NCBI RefSeq assembly: GCF_011046245.1
Contig: NZ_CP049241.1
Span: 2,744,001 to 2,808,000, forward strand
From: Allorhizobium pseudoryzae
Lineage (GTDB): Bacteria > Pseudomonadota > Alphaproteobacteria > Rhizobiales > Rhizobiaceae
Direction: 5' to 3'
DNA length: 64,000 nucleotides
The number at the start of each line of letters is the position of its first letter. The first letter of the stretch is position 1. The notes beneath the pieces are model-generated. The model was not told the origin of the DNA, made no database searches, and worked only from the letters and a program-made list of their open reading frames with translations. The position numbers and the translations under genes were made by a program. This document shows positions 17,098 through 25,532 of the stretch, piece by piece.

Positions 17098-18309
17098 TTA
17101 CCTTGCAGGATCGGTCCTGGCGACCGACTGGCGGTTGCCCATCAGCATCACGACGGCAGCCAGCGCGCTTGACGTTGCGGCAAAGGTCATCACGCCCACC
17201 GGGCCGCTGGCATCGACCAACAGGCCGCCGATGACGGCGCCGCTCGAGATCGCGATCTGGAAGGTCGTCAGCATCAGGGCGCCTGCGCTTTCCACCTCGT
17301 CGGAGGCGATGCGGGTGATCCGGTTCTGCACGCTGACCGGAAAGATGCCGAAACCGAACCCCCAGAGCGCAACGCCGGCAATCGCGAGCGCCGGCAGGCT
17401 GCTGGCACTCGCAACCGTTGCCATGGCGAGCGCAATGACGAGCGCGGCGATCGCCACCGTGCCGGCATTGCTGCGGGCCGACAGGGCGCCGCCGGCGAGA
17501 TTGCCGAAGAAACCGGCGATCCCGAAGGCGAGCAGCACGAGGGAGACCGTCGCGACATCGAGATGGATCACGTCATCGAGATAGGTGCGGATGAAGGTGA
17601 AGCCGGCGAAATGGGCGGCGACCGCAAGAATGATGACGAAAAAGACGGTGCGCAGGCTGCGCCGGTTCAACAGCCGGCCCATGGTGGCAAACGAGGCGTG
17701 GCCGGCGGGCGGCATGGCCGGCATGGTCGTGACCTGCATCAGGAAAACCACGACGCCGAGTGCCGCGGTCAGGTAAAAGGCGAAACGCCAGCCGAGCGTC
17801 GCACCGATCCAGGCCCCAAGCGGCGCGGCGCAGACGGTCGCCAGCGAGACACCGGCCATGATGATCGACATGGCGCGGGGAAGATCCCTGCTGTCGGCAA
17901 GGCGCATGGCGAAGGCGGCCGAGAGCGCCCAGAAACCGCCGAGCGCCACGCCGAGCAGGACGCGTGCGACCAGAAGCGGGACAAACCCCGTGGCCGTGGC
18001 GGCGAGCAGGCTGGAGAGGATCAGCAAAGCGCTCAGCGTCAGGAGAACCAGCCGGCGATCGAGCCGGCGGGCACCGACCACGACGACCGGGCCGGCGATC
18101 GCACCGACGATGGCGGTTGCCGTGACCGTCTGGCCGGCAAGGCCGGGGCTGATGGCAAGGTCGGCGGCAATCGGCGGCAGCAGGCTGGCGGGCAGAAATT
18201 CGGCGGTCACCAGCCCGAAGACGCCGAGCGACAGGGAAAAGATGGCAGGCCAGGCGGTGCGCGCGACGGGCAAATCCTCAGCGGGCAGATCGAGGCAATG
18301 GTCGGTCAT
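17098..18309 (-). CDS. MFS transporter, DHA1 drug/sugar efflux type
   Basis: A 403-residue twelve-helix transporter. After a short polar N-terminus it reads SLGVFGLVTAEFLPASLLPPIAADL, the first-helix pattern of the AraJ/NepI/YdhP group, and has the A-like loop ARRLDRRLVLL between helices 2 and 3. The ATG at 18309 (MTDHCLDLPAED) is favoured because AAGGA precedes it; an upstream GTG/ATG would add 19 residues. It is divergent from an AraC-type regulator, the typical arrangement for an inducible efflux pump. Substrate unknown. Confidence 0.88.
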   Translation of the reverse strand: MTDHCLDLPAEDLPVARTAWPAIFSLSLGVFGLVTAEFLPASLLPPIAADLAISPGLAGQTVTATAIVGAIAGPVVVVGARRLDRRLVLLTLSALLILSSLLAATATGFVPLLVARVLLGVALGGFWALSAAFAMRLADSRDLPRAMSIIMAGVSLATVCAAPLGAWIGATLGWRFAFYLTAALGVVVFLMQVTTMPAMPPAGHASFATMGRLLNRRSLRTVFFVIILAVAAHFAGFTFIRTYLDDVIHLDVATVSLVLLAFGIAGFFGNLAGGALSARSNAGTVAIAALVIALAMATVASASSLPALAIAGVALWGFGFGIFPVSVQNRITRIASDEVESAGALMLTTFQIAISSGAVIGGLLVDASGPVGVMTFAATSSALAAVVMLMGNRQSVARTDPAR

Positions 18310-18441
18310 GGAGGAAAATCCTTGAAGTGAATTCTGGTTGGGTCGGTCTGGGAGAACCGTGCTCAAGATGTCTGTTCCATGCTGTCGTTTCTATGCTAGA
18401 AAATCCGATATGCTTGATCATTCGTCCAAAAGGTGCGCCGC

Positions 18442-19374
18442 GTGAGCTTCGATCCGTTGAGTGAAATGCTGAAAGGTCTGCGCCTGGACGGCGTCGAATA
18501 TGGCCGCTGCCGTTTCGAGGCACCCTGGGCGACGGCGTTTCCGGGCGAAGCCGATGCCCGCTTCCATTTCGTCGGCAGCGGTGGCTGCCGGCTCAAGGTG
18601 GAGACGGGCGAGTGGCTGGTGCTGGCGCCCGGAGACGCCGTGCTGTTGCCGCGCGGCAGCGTGCATGTGATTGCCAGCGGCGAGGATGTCGCGCCCAAGC
18701 CGTTCCGTTTTCTGGGCCGCAAGGAGGTGTGCACCGGTGTTTATGACGTGCAGTGCAACTGCGCCACCGGCGGCAGCGTCATGTTCACCGGCGCCATGCG
18801 CTTCAATGTCGATCGCCAGCACCCGCTGCTCGAAATGATGCCGGATCTTATCCTCGCCAGCGATCTTGCCGCGACGGACCCGGCCATTCCGCATCTCCTG
18901 GAGGCGATGGGGCGCGAGGTGGAGATGGACCGCGTCGGGGCGGCGGGCATCCTTGCCCGGCTGGCGGACGTGCTGACCGCAACGCTGATCCGGGCCTGGG
19001 TGGAGCGCGGCTGCGGCGAGGCGCGCGGCTGGCTGGCGGCCGTGCGCAATCCCGATGTCGGCCGGGTTCTGGCCGCCATCCATCTCGACCCCGCCCGCGA
19101 CTGGAGCGTCGCCGAACTGGCGCGCGTGATGGGCGCATCCCGCTCCGGTTTTGCCGCGCGCTTTGCCGAGGTGGTGGGAGAAACGCCCGCTCGTTATGTG
19201 GCGCGGGTGCGGATGCACCAGGCCCGGCAGTGGCTGTCCGACGGCACCCGCGTTGCCATTGTCGCCGAACGGCTGGGCTATGATGCGGAAGCCTCGTTCA
19301 GCCGTGCCTTCAAGCGGGTCATCGGCGCGCCGCCGAGCGTGTTCCGCCGGGTGGCGGTCAGTCCCGCAGCCTGA
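18442..19374 (+). CDS. AraC family transcriptional regulator (cupin_6 type)
   Basis: A 310-residue regulator. The N-terminal half is a cupin sensor: FHFVGSGGCRLKVETGEWLVLAPGDAVLLPRG (about 38-70) and the CNCATGG segment. The C-terminal 100 residues carry two helix-turn-helices: WSVAELARVMGASRSGFAARF and VAIVAERLGYDAEASFSRAFKR, the AraC signature. The GTG at 18442 sits nine bases after AAAGG; a GTG at 18433 is possible. It shares a 132-base divergent region with the MFS gene and probably activates or represses it. Its tail overlaps the convergent protease gene by 17 bases. Confidence 0.9.
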   Translation: MSFDPLSEMLKGLRLDGVEYGRCRFEAPWATAFPGEADARFHFVGSGGCRLKVETGEWLVLAPGDAVLLPRGSVHVIASGEDVAPKPFRFLGRKEVCTGVYDVQCNCATGGSVMFTGAMRFNVDRQHPLLEMMPDLILASDLAATDPAIPHLLEAMGREVEMDRVGAAGILARLADVLTATLIRAWVERGCGEARGWLAAVRNPDVGRVLAAIHLDPARDWSVAELARVMGASRSGFAARFAEVVGETPARYVARVRMHQARQWLSDGTRVAIVAERLGYDAEASFSRAFKRVIGAPPSVFRRVAVSPAA

Positions 19375-20062
19375 GCTGGTCGGTCTGGATCTGCAGCGAG
19401 CCGAGCGTCGAGAGGAAGCTCATGCCGAGAAGGCTTTCGGAAAGCCGTCCGTCCTCCGTCACCAGCGCCCGGACATTGGTGCGGCGGATCGGGCCGACGG
19501 CCAGCGTCTCCAGCCTCACGGGCGCGGCGCGCGCTTCGCCGTTGGCGGTCTGGACGCGCACGGAATAGCTGAGGTTTTGTGGATCGAGGCCAAGACGAGC
19601 CGCATCGTCATAGGCAAGCACGACGGCGCTCGCGCCGGTATCGACCAGCATCGGGACCGTCTGGCCATCGACGGTGACCTGGGCCTGGAAATGGCCGCTG
19701 CGGCCGCGATAGATCACCACTTCCTCGCCGCCTTCGCTGGTGGTCATGACGACCGGGCTGCCAGGGATGAGGCCGGCGGTGATGCGGGCCGCGAACTGGT
19801 GCAGGTCCGTGCGGTAGAGGTAGCCGGCGACGAGGGCGAGCGCGATCAGCAGCCAGACGGCGATGTTGCGCAACACCTCGCCGGCTTTGCCGCGCCGCCC
19901 GGCCAGCACGCCGGCGGACAGCAGCACGACGAGCGCAGACAGTTGCACCAGGCGGCCGAAATCATCATTGCCGAGCCCGAAAATCTGGCCGGAATCGTGG
20001 TTGAAGATCAGGAGCGCCAGGCCGCCGCCGAGAATGACCAGCAGAACAGTCAGCATGTTCAT
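19358..20062 (-). CDS. Membrane-anchored retropepsin-like aspartic protease (TIGR02281 type)
   Basis: A 234-residue protein with helices at about 3-20, 36-52 and 66-82, then a clan AA aspartic protease domain. The catalytic motif is MLVDTGASAVVLAYDDA (about 137-153), the single DTGA of a homodimeric retropepsin, with a second-half LLGMSFLSTL flap-end motif near 215. The family is common in alphaproteobacteria; its substrate is not known. It overlaps the upstream DUF1289 gene by 4 bases, so the two are co-expressed. Confidence 0.88.
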   Translation of the reverse strand: MNMLTVLLVILGGGLALLIFNHDSGQIFGLGNDDFGRLVQLSALVVLLSAGVLAGRRGKAGEVLRNIAVWLLIALALVAGYLYRTDLHQFAARITAGLIPGSPVVMTTSEGGEEVVIYRGRSGHFQAQVTVDGQTVPMLVDTGASAVVLAYDDAARLGLDPQNLSYSVRVQTANGEARAAPVRLETLAVGPIRRTNVRALVTEDGRLSESLLGMSFLSTLGSLQIQTDQLRLRD

Positions 20063-20295
20063 CCGTGCGTCCTCTCCTTCATGCCTCCCACCGCCTGCGT
20101 GGCATCATCCCCGCCAGCGAGGAGGCCGCTTCTGGCAAGAGCAGCCATGCGCGACGGCAGTTCCGCCATGACCTTCTCGCGGCCCTCGTTTGTATAGCGG
20201 CTCCAACTGGCGATCTCGCCGAGCGTGCGGCCGCAGCCGAGGCAGAGTGCCGTTTGCTCATGGATCGTGCAGACGCGGATACAGGGTGTGATCAT
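20059..20295 (-). CDS. DUF1289 domain protein
   Basis: A 78-residue cysteine-rich protein: ITPCIRVCTIHEQTALCLGCGRTLGEIASW. The four cysteines in CxxxC-x8-CxxC order define DUF1289 and suggest metal or Fe-S binding. W31 and the following RYTNEGREKVMAELP helix are also conserved. It is the first gene of a two-gene unit with the aspartic protease. Function unknown. Confidence 0.88.
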   Translation of the reverse strand: MITPCIRVCTIHEQTALCLGCGRTLGEIASWSRYTNEGREKVMAELPSRMAALARSGLLAGGDDATQAVGGMKERTHG

Positions 20296-20313
20296 GGTTC
20301 TTATATCATCGCC

Positions 20314-21213
20314 TCAGAGCACAACCGCAAGGGCACAGAGGAATGCCGTTTCCGTGATCTGCTGAGTGGCGCCGATCGTGTCGCCGGTATGGCCGCCAAT
20401 CGTCCGGCGGACTTTGCGGGCAAAGAGGAGGGCCGCGAACGCCGAGACGGCAAAGGCGACCAGAACGGCGAGCGGTGGGGCGGGTGTGAGACGCGAGAGG
20501 AGAAGCGCGAGTGCTGCCCCCATCACCAAGGCGAGGTTGCGGGAGGCGATCGAGGGCTGGCCGACGGCGGCGGCGGTTCCGCCGGGCCGGGCCGGGGAAA
20601 GCGTCTGCCAGTGCCAGACCATGAATGCGCGGGACAGAGAGGCCGCGGCAAGGAGTGTCAGCGGCGCAAGCAACGGGGCGGCGCTCGCCAGAAGGGCGGC
20701 AAGCGCGGCAGTCCGCAGGCCGAAGGAGAGGATGAGGGCAATCACCCCATAGGCGCCGATGCGGCTGTCCTTCATGATGGTGAGCGCATGCTCGCGGTCG
20801 CGACCGCCGAAGAGGCCGTCGGCACTGTCGGCCAGCCCATCCTCGTGCAGTGCGCCGGAAAGCAGTGTCGAGAGGCCAAGCGCCAAGAGGGCGAGCAGCA
20901 GGGCGGTTTCCGGACGGTGCGGCAGAAGGCCAAGGAGTGCAGCGGAGGGGGCCGCAATCACGAGGCCCGCCAGCGGAAAGGCGCGCGCTGTCCGCCCCAT
21001 GCTGCCGTCATGACCCTCGAAATAGCGGGCCGGAACGGGCAGGCGGGAGAGAAAACCGAGCGACCGCGCGAGATCGAGCGGCAGTTCCTTGAAAGCGGCG
21101 GAGATCCGTTCACGCGCGTTTGGCAGTTGTTCCTCCGTCGATGCCTGATAAAGAGAGGCACACCAAATCAGATTCCGCCGGCCAAAACAAAGGCGGCGTG
21201 AGACGACGCACAA
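20314..21213 (-). CDS. cobS: Adenosylcobinamide-GDP ribazoletransferase (cobalamin synthase)
   Basis: An integral membrane enzyme joining adenosylcobinamide-GDP to alpha-ribazole, the last assembly step of cobalamin. The diagnostic segment is LHEDGLADSADGLFGGRDRE with HALTIMKDSRIGAYG (Asp-rich metal site), then hydrophobic helices and a late HTGDTIGATQQITE block. The start is unclear: the open frame begins with TTG at 21213, only 15 bases from the divergent cobT ATG, and homologs usually start near residue 35-45 (about LDLARSLGFLSRLPVP). No ATG or GTG lies there, but GGAGGA precedes an in-frame CTG at 21126. The identity is firm; the N-terminus is not. Confidence 0.9.
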   Translation of the reverse strand: MCVVSRRLCFGRRNLIWCASLYQASTEEQLPNARERISAAFKELPLDLARSLGFLSRLPVPARYFEGHDGSMGRTARAFPLAGLVIAAPSAALLGLLPHRPETALLLALLALGLSTLLSGALHEDGLADSADGLFGGRDREHALTIMKDSRIGAYGVIALILSFGLRTAALAALLASAAPLLAPLTLLAAASLSRAFMVWHWQTLSPARPGGTAAAVGQPSIASRNLALVMGAALALLLSRLTPAPPLAVLVAFAVSAFAALLFARKVRRTIGGHTGDTIGATQQITETAFLCALAVVL

Positions 21214-21227
21214 GGAAGAGTGATCCG

Positions 21228-22265
21228 ATGAGCTTGAGCGGCCTGCCTTTCGACGATTTCCGCACCCTGTTGCGGGACCTCCCCGGCCCCGATTCGCATG
21301 CGCTGGTGGCAGCGCGCGAACGCAACAACCAGCTGACCAAACCGGCTGGTTCGCTCGGACGGCTGGAAGAGATTGCCTTCTGGCTTGCCGCCTGGAGCGG
21401 CCGTACGCCAGCGGTCAACCGTCCGCTGGTGGCGATCTTTGCCGGCAATCACGGCGTTGCCCGCCATGGCATCACGCCCTATCCGCCGTCGGTCACGCAG
21501 CAGATGGTGGAGAATTTTGCCGCCGGCGGTGCGGCGATCAACCAGATCTGCGCGGCTTACGATCTCGGCCTGAAGATCTTTGACCTCGCGCTCGACTACC
21601 CGACCGGCGACATCACCGTCGAGCCGGCGCTCTCCGAGCGCGACTGTGCGGCGACCATGGCGTTCGGCATGGAGGCGATTGCCGGCGGCACGGATCTTCT
21701 GTGCATCGGCGAAATGGGCATCGGCAATACGACGGTGGCGGCTGCCATCAATCTCGCGCTTTACGGCGGCGAGGCGGAAGACTGGGTTGGCCCCGGCACC
21801 GGCTCGCATGGCGAGATGCTCGCCCGCAAAATCGCGGCGGTCAAGCAGGCGGTTGCCTTCCACAAGGATCATCTCTCCGACCCGCTTGAAATCCTGCGCC
21901 GTCTGGGCGGCCGGGAAGTGGCGGCGATGGCCGGGGCGATCCTCGCCTGCCGGGTCGAAAAGATCCCGGTGCTGATCGATGGGTATGTTGCAACCGCGGC
22001 GGCGGCGATCCTGAAGGCCGCCAATCCGACCGCGCTCGACCACTGCCTGATCGGCCATGTCTCGGCCGAACCCGGCCACCTGAAGGCAATCGAGAAGCTC
22101 GGCAAGACACCGCTTCTGGCACTCGGCATGCGGCTGGGTGAGGGGACCGGGGCAGCGCTGGCCGCCGGCATCGTCAAGGCCGCCGCCGCCTGTCATTCGG
22201 GCATGGCGACCTTTGCCCAGGCCGGCGTGACGACGGCGAGCGAGCCGACCCCGCATCAGCATTGA
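21228..22265 (+). CDS. cobT: Nicotinate-nucleotide--dimethylbenzimidazole phosphoribosyltransferase
   Basis: A 345-residue enzyme that transfers phosphoribose from nicotinate mononucleotide to 5,6-dimethylbenzimidazole, giving alpha-ribazole phosphate. Recognisable blocks are LTKPAGSLGRLEEIAFWLA, FAGNHGVARHGITPYP, ENFAAGGAAINQ, CIGEMGIGNTTVAAAI, DPLEILRRLGGREVAAMAG, and the catalytic-Glu region MRLGEGTGAALAA. The length is normal. The ATG at 21228 has AAGGAAG upstream. It is divergent from cobS; the base it uses is made by bluB at the far end of this window. Confidence 0.95.
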   Translation: MSLSGLPFDDFRTLLRDLPGPDSHALVAARERNNQLTKPAGSLGRLEEIAFWLAAWSGRTPAVNRPLVAIFAGNHGVARHGITPYPPSVTQQMVENFAAGGAAINQICAAYDLGLKIFDLALDYPTGDITVEPALSERDCAATMAFGMEAIAGGTDLLCIGEMGIGNTTVAAAINLALYGGEAEDWVGPGTGSHGEMLARKIAAVKQAVAFHKDHLSDPLEILRRLGGREVAAMAGAILACRVEKIPVLIDGYVATAAAAILKAANPTALDHCLIGHVSAEPGHLKAIEKLGKTPLLALGMRLGEGTGAALAAGIVKAAAACHSGMATFAQAGVTTASEPTPHQH

Positions 22266-22530
22266 AGGGTGAGAGGTCCGCGAAGAGACCTGGATCCTGG
22301 ACCGCGTGGCGAAGGGTGACGATGTCCTCGTCGCCCACCTCGTAGACGATCAGATAGGGATAAGGCCGTGTCGCCCGGACCTTCAACCCGGGGATCTGCG
22401 AGGGCGACCGATCCGCGGACAGGCCGGCAGCATGTGTGAGCCGGGCTTCCACTTTGTCTGCGTTGGTTAGCGACTGATGCCGGATATCATCGCGCCCACC
22501 TCGCTCTCCAAGTTCGAATAGAGCGATCAT
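22260..22530 (-). pseudogene. Relic of a RelE/ParE-type toxin gene
   Basis: A minus-strand frame from the ATG at 22530 runs through IPGLKVRATRPYPYLIVYEV and then VGDEDIVTLRHAVQDP, the C-terminal half of a RelE/ParE toxin (conserved GLR-PYPY-I-Y, with the H-QDP tail). The first 40 residues do not resemble the usual N-terminus, the I-L-R-V strand before H-A is shortened, and the frame continues past the expected end into cobT. No antitoxin gene is adjacent. I read it as a decayed toxin fragment left between cobT and the kinase gene. Confidence 0.5.
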
Positions 22531-22571
22531 CCACGCAGTTTGCGCCGTGCTGCCGGAGGAGCGAAGGAGCC

Positions 22572-24113
22572 TCAGGCAAAACTCTTGCGGCGGGGTTCCA
22601 CGGATTTGGCGTCGGCGACGGCGGCGACCGACTGCAGCACGCGGGTTTTCGGCAGGATGGCGATCGCTTCTGTGCCTTCGCGTAGTTTCGAGCGGAGGAT
22701 GAATTGGCCGTCGTGCTTGGCGAGGATCGCCTGGACGATCGGCAGGCCGAGGCCGGTGCCCTGTTCGGCGCTTTTGATGGCGATCGAGCCCTGGCCGAAG
22801 GCCGAGAGCACGATCGGGATTTCCTCTTCCGCGATGCCCGGACCATTGTCCTTGATCGCCACATACTGTCCGCCGCCGGCCGTCCAGCCGACCTTGACGG
22901 TGACCTCGCCGCCCTGGCTCGTGAACTTCACGGCGTTGGACAGAAGGTTGAGGATCACCTGGCGGATCGATTTTTCGTCGGCCCAGACCTGCGGCATGTC
23001 CGGTTCGAACTGCTGGTGGATCGTGATAGTCTTGGCGCGGGCGCGGAGCTGGACCATGCCGATACAATCTTCGGCCACTTCGAGCAGCGACAGCGCCTCT
23101 TCCGACAGCTCGTAGCGGCCGGCTTCGATGCGCGAGAGATCCAAGATTTCGTTGATGAGGTTCAGGAGATGCTGGCCGGAGCGGTGGATATCGCCGGCAT
23201 ATTCCTTATACGTGGCGTTCTGCAGCGGCCCCAGAACCTCCTGCGCCATCACTTCGGAAAAGCCGAGGATGGCGTTGAGCGGCGTGCGCAATTCGTGCGA
23301 CATGGAGGCGAGGAAGCGCGACTTGGCGAGATTGGCTTCCTCCGCGCGGCGCCGTGCTTCGTCGGAGACGGATTTGGCGACCTCGAGTTCGGCGATCAGG
23401 TCGTCCTTTTCCGACTGGTAGGCCATCAGGGTCAGGCTGGAACGGTGCATGCGGTTCGCGATATAGTGGAACAGCAGGAGGGCCGTGGCGCACATGCCGA
23501 TCAGGCCGATATCGAGAACGTCTCGCGACAGATAGGCCGAGACCGACAGCACCAGGATGACCGGCAGGAAGGACAGAAGCGTTGCCTGCCGCAGCATGAT
23601 ATTGCTCATGGCCGAAATCGAGATCGCCACGAGCAACACCGCGCCCTTGTAGAAATAGAAACCGTCACCGCCGCAGGTCGTGCAGATGTTGGCGGCAAAC
23701 AGCGCCATGCAGCATCCGATCATGATCTGGCCGGCGAGCAGGATGCGGCGCCAGCGCGGCGCGTTGGCCGCCGTGACCTCCCGGCGCGAGGCCTGTCTGG
23801 CCACGAGCAGGTTGACGGAATGGATGACGAGCGTCAGCAGGGCCCAGGTCAGATAGCGGCCGTCTCCGCTGATATAAAGACCGGCCGCCGCCACCAGCGT
23901 GACGAAGAGCGGCAGGATGAGCGCGCTCTGCAAGGCGGTATGCACATGCAGCGACAGGGTGTCCTTGTCGAAGACCTGGCTGCCGATGGAGGTGGACTGG
24001 AGCCGTTCACGGGTCGTGCGCACCGCTTTCGACACCGCGGCATTGCGATGTTGACGCGACTTGTCGACAATGTTCTTGTCGGTGGTGGTGCTGACGCCGC
24101 TACTCATGACCAT
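22572..24113 (-). CDS. PleC/PdhS-like membrane sensor histidine kinase
   Basis: A 513-residue kinase. Six to seven hydrophobic helices (about 63-225) form an integral-membrane input module without a clear extracytoplasmic domain. A coiled coil (about 232-268) leads to FLASMSHELRTPLNAILGFSEVM with the phosphorylated His, GPLQNATYKEYAGDIHRSG, NLLSNAVKFTSQGG (N-box), DNGPGIAEEEI (D-box) and GTGLGLPIVQAI (G-box). The HRSGQHLLNLINEILDLSRIEAGR segment is typical of the PleC/PdhS kinases that act on DivK-like regulators in alphaproteobacteria. No response regulator is adjacent, so it is an orphan. Confidence 0.9.
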   Translation of the reverse strand: MVMSSGVSTTTDKNIVDKSRQHRNAAVSKAVRTTRERLQSTSIGSQVFDKDTLSLHVHTALQSALILPLFVTLVAAAGLYISGDGRYLTWALLTLVIHSVNLLVARQASRREVTAANAPRWRRILLAGQIMIGCCMALFAANICTTCGGDGFYFYKGAVLLVAISISAMSNIMLRQATLLSFLPVILVLSVSAYLSRDVLDIGLIGMCATALLLFHYIANRMHRSSLTLMAYQSEKDDLIAELEVAKSVSDEARRRAEEANLAKSRFLASMSHELRTPLNAILGFSEVMAQEVLGPLQNATYKEYAGDIHRSGQHLLNLINEILDLSRIEAGRYELSEEALSLLEVAEDCIGMVQLRARAKTITIHQQFEPDMPQVWADEKSIRQVILNLLSNAVKFTSQGGEVTVKVGWTAGGGQYVAIKDNGPGIAEEEIPIVLSAFGQGSIAIKSAEQGTGLGLPIVQAILAKHDGQFILRSKLREGTEAIAILPKTRVLQSVAAVADAKSVEPRRKSFA

Positions 24114-24227
24114 GGGTTACTCTGACCGATGCTCGCGAGATTAGGGGCGAAATCTTAAGAAGATCCTGCCAAGCAAGGTTTTGTTTGCCATCTTCCCCAA
24201 TCTTCCATTTGGAATTTGGACCGAACC

Positions 24228-24824
24228 GTGACGCATGCCCGACGACATCGCCGCATCAGCCGGCTGAAGGACCTGCTGCTGACGGTCTGCTTCTTGTTTC
24301 TGCTGGTGCTGATTGCCGCCCGGCTTTCCGGTCGGTCGGAGGAGACCGTATTTTCCGGACCTTTTTACGTGATCGACGGGGATACGCTGGCCGTTGGTCC
24401 GCAACGGCTGAGATTGTCCGGCATCGATGCGCCGGAGATCAAGCAGACCTGTCTGGATGAGCGAAAGCAGCCCTGGCCCTGCGGCGAGGCTGCGCGGTCG
24501 GCCTTGTCGCGCTTGATGGCAGGGCAGGCGCCGGAATGCCGGGGGGATGCCCGCGATCGTTACCGGCGGCTGCTGGTCTCCTGCGTCAGCGACGGGCAAA
24601 CGGTGAACGGGCGGATGGTGGCCTCCGGCCTCGCGCTTGCCACCGGGGCGATCAGCTTTCGCCGCGAGCAGAGTTCTGCCGAAACGGCGCATCGCGGTCT
24701 CTGGCGCGGAACCTTCGAGCACCCGCGCGTCTTTCGTGACCGAGCCGGGCTGATCGATCCGGCGCCGGAAGGAGAGGGGTTTTGGCAGAGCATTCGCGAT
24801 CTTCTGTCGCTGGCCTGGCTGTGA
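24228..24824 (+). CDS. Membrane-anchored thermonuclease (SNase) family protein
   Basis: A 198-residue protein from a GTG at 24228 (TTG at 24216 is the alternative). One N-terminal hydrophobic helix (LLLTVCFLFLLVLIAARL) serves as anchor or signal, then a staphylococcal-nuclease-like fold: FYVIDGDTLAV, LRLSGIDAPEIKQTC, RDRYRRLLVSC and NGRMVASGLALA. These hold the Asp, Arg and Glu positions expected for the family, though the last catalytic Arg is only tentatively placed. Four cysteines suggest disulfides in the exported domain. It is followed within nine bases by a uracil-DNA-glycosylase-like gene. Confidence 0.85.
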   Translation: MTHARRHRRISRLKDLLLTVCFLFLLVLIAARLSGRSEETVFSGPFYVIDGDTLAVGPQRLRLSGIDAPEIKQTCLDERKQPWPCGEAARSALSRLMAGQAPECRGDARDRYRRLLVSCVSDGQTVNGRMVASGLALATGAISFRREQSSAETAHRGLWRGTFEHPRVFRDRAGLIDPAPEGEGFWQSIRDLLSLAWL

Positions 24825-24832
24825 GCGGTCCG

Positions 24833-25465
24833 ATGGCGGAGAGCAGTGACATCGACGCACTCGCAGAGACGATTGCGCGCTGTCGTGTCTGTCGGGATGC
24901 GCCGCTCAAGGGGCCGGAGCGGCGTCTGCCGCATGAGCCGCGCCCGGTCGTCGTGCTGTCGCCCGTGGCGCGCATCCTGATTGCCGGGCAGGCACCGGGG
25001 CTGAGGGTGCACGAGAGCGGCCTTCCCTTCAACGATGCATCCGGCGACCGCTTGCGTGCCTGGCTGGGCGTCGATCGCGCGACCTTTTACGATCCGAGCC
25101 GGTTTGCCATCGTGCCGATGGGCTTCTGTTTTCCCGGATATGACGCAAGCGGCCACGATCTGCCGCCGCGCGCCGAATGCGCGCCGCTCTGGCGCCGAGG
25201 CGTGATCGCGGCCATGCCGCAGATCGAGATGGTGCTGGCGATCGGCCAGAATGCGCAGGCCTGGCACATGCCCGACCGGCGCCACAAGACGATGACGGAG
25301 ACCGTGCGGGACTGGCGTTCGTCCTTCCTGCGCAATGACGGGCCGCGGGTCATGCCGCTGCCGCATCCCAGCTGGCGCAACAGCGGCTGGCTGAAGAAAA
25401 ATCCCTGGTTCGAGGCAGAGTTGCTGCCGGCGCTCCGTTCCTATGTGGACAGCGGCGTTCGATGA
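24833..25465 (+). CDS. Uracil-DNA glycosylase superfamily protein
   Basis: A 210-residue protein. RILIAGQAPGLRVHESGLPFND contains motif 1 (GQAPG), followed by the residues lining the uracil pocket; the second motif is LPHPSWRNSGWLKKNPWF near residue 180, with the His-Pro-Ser of the UDG superfamily. An early CRVCRDAPL pair of cysteines is present, but the four-Cys iron-sulfur set of family 4 enzymes is not complete. It may therefore be a glycosylase with unusual specificity or a structural paralog. Start options are GTG 24821 (overlapping the previous stop) and ATG 24833. Confidence 0.8.
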   Translation: MAESSDIDALAETIARCRVCRDAPLKGPERRLPHEPRPVVVLSPVARILIAGQAPGLRVHESGLPFNDASGDRLRAWLGVDRATFYDPSRFAIVPMGFCFPGYDASGHDLPPRAECAPLWRRGVIAAMPQIEMVLAIGQNAQAWHMPDRRHKTMTETVRDWRSSFLRNDGPRVMPLPHPSWRNSGWLKKNPWFEAELLPALRSYVDSGVR

Positions 25466-25532
25466 AAGGATTTTCGGTTACAGGTCCGGAAAATCGCGAT
25501 ATGTAGAATATAGTTTCCCCATAGGAGTTGAG

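Noticed and set aside
21110..21228. Cobalamin riboswitch between cobS and cobT
   Set aside because: The candidate starts are 15 bases apart (or about 100 if CTG is used), too short for the roughly 200-base element, and no B12-box consensus is visible.
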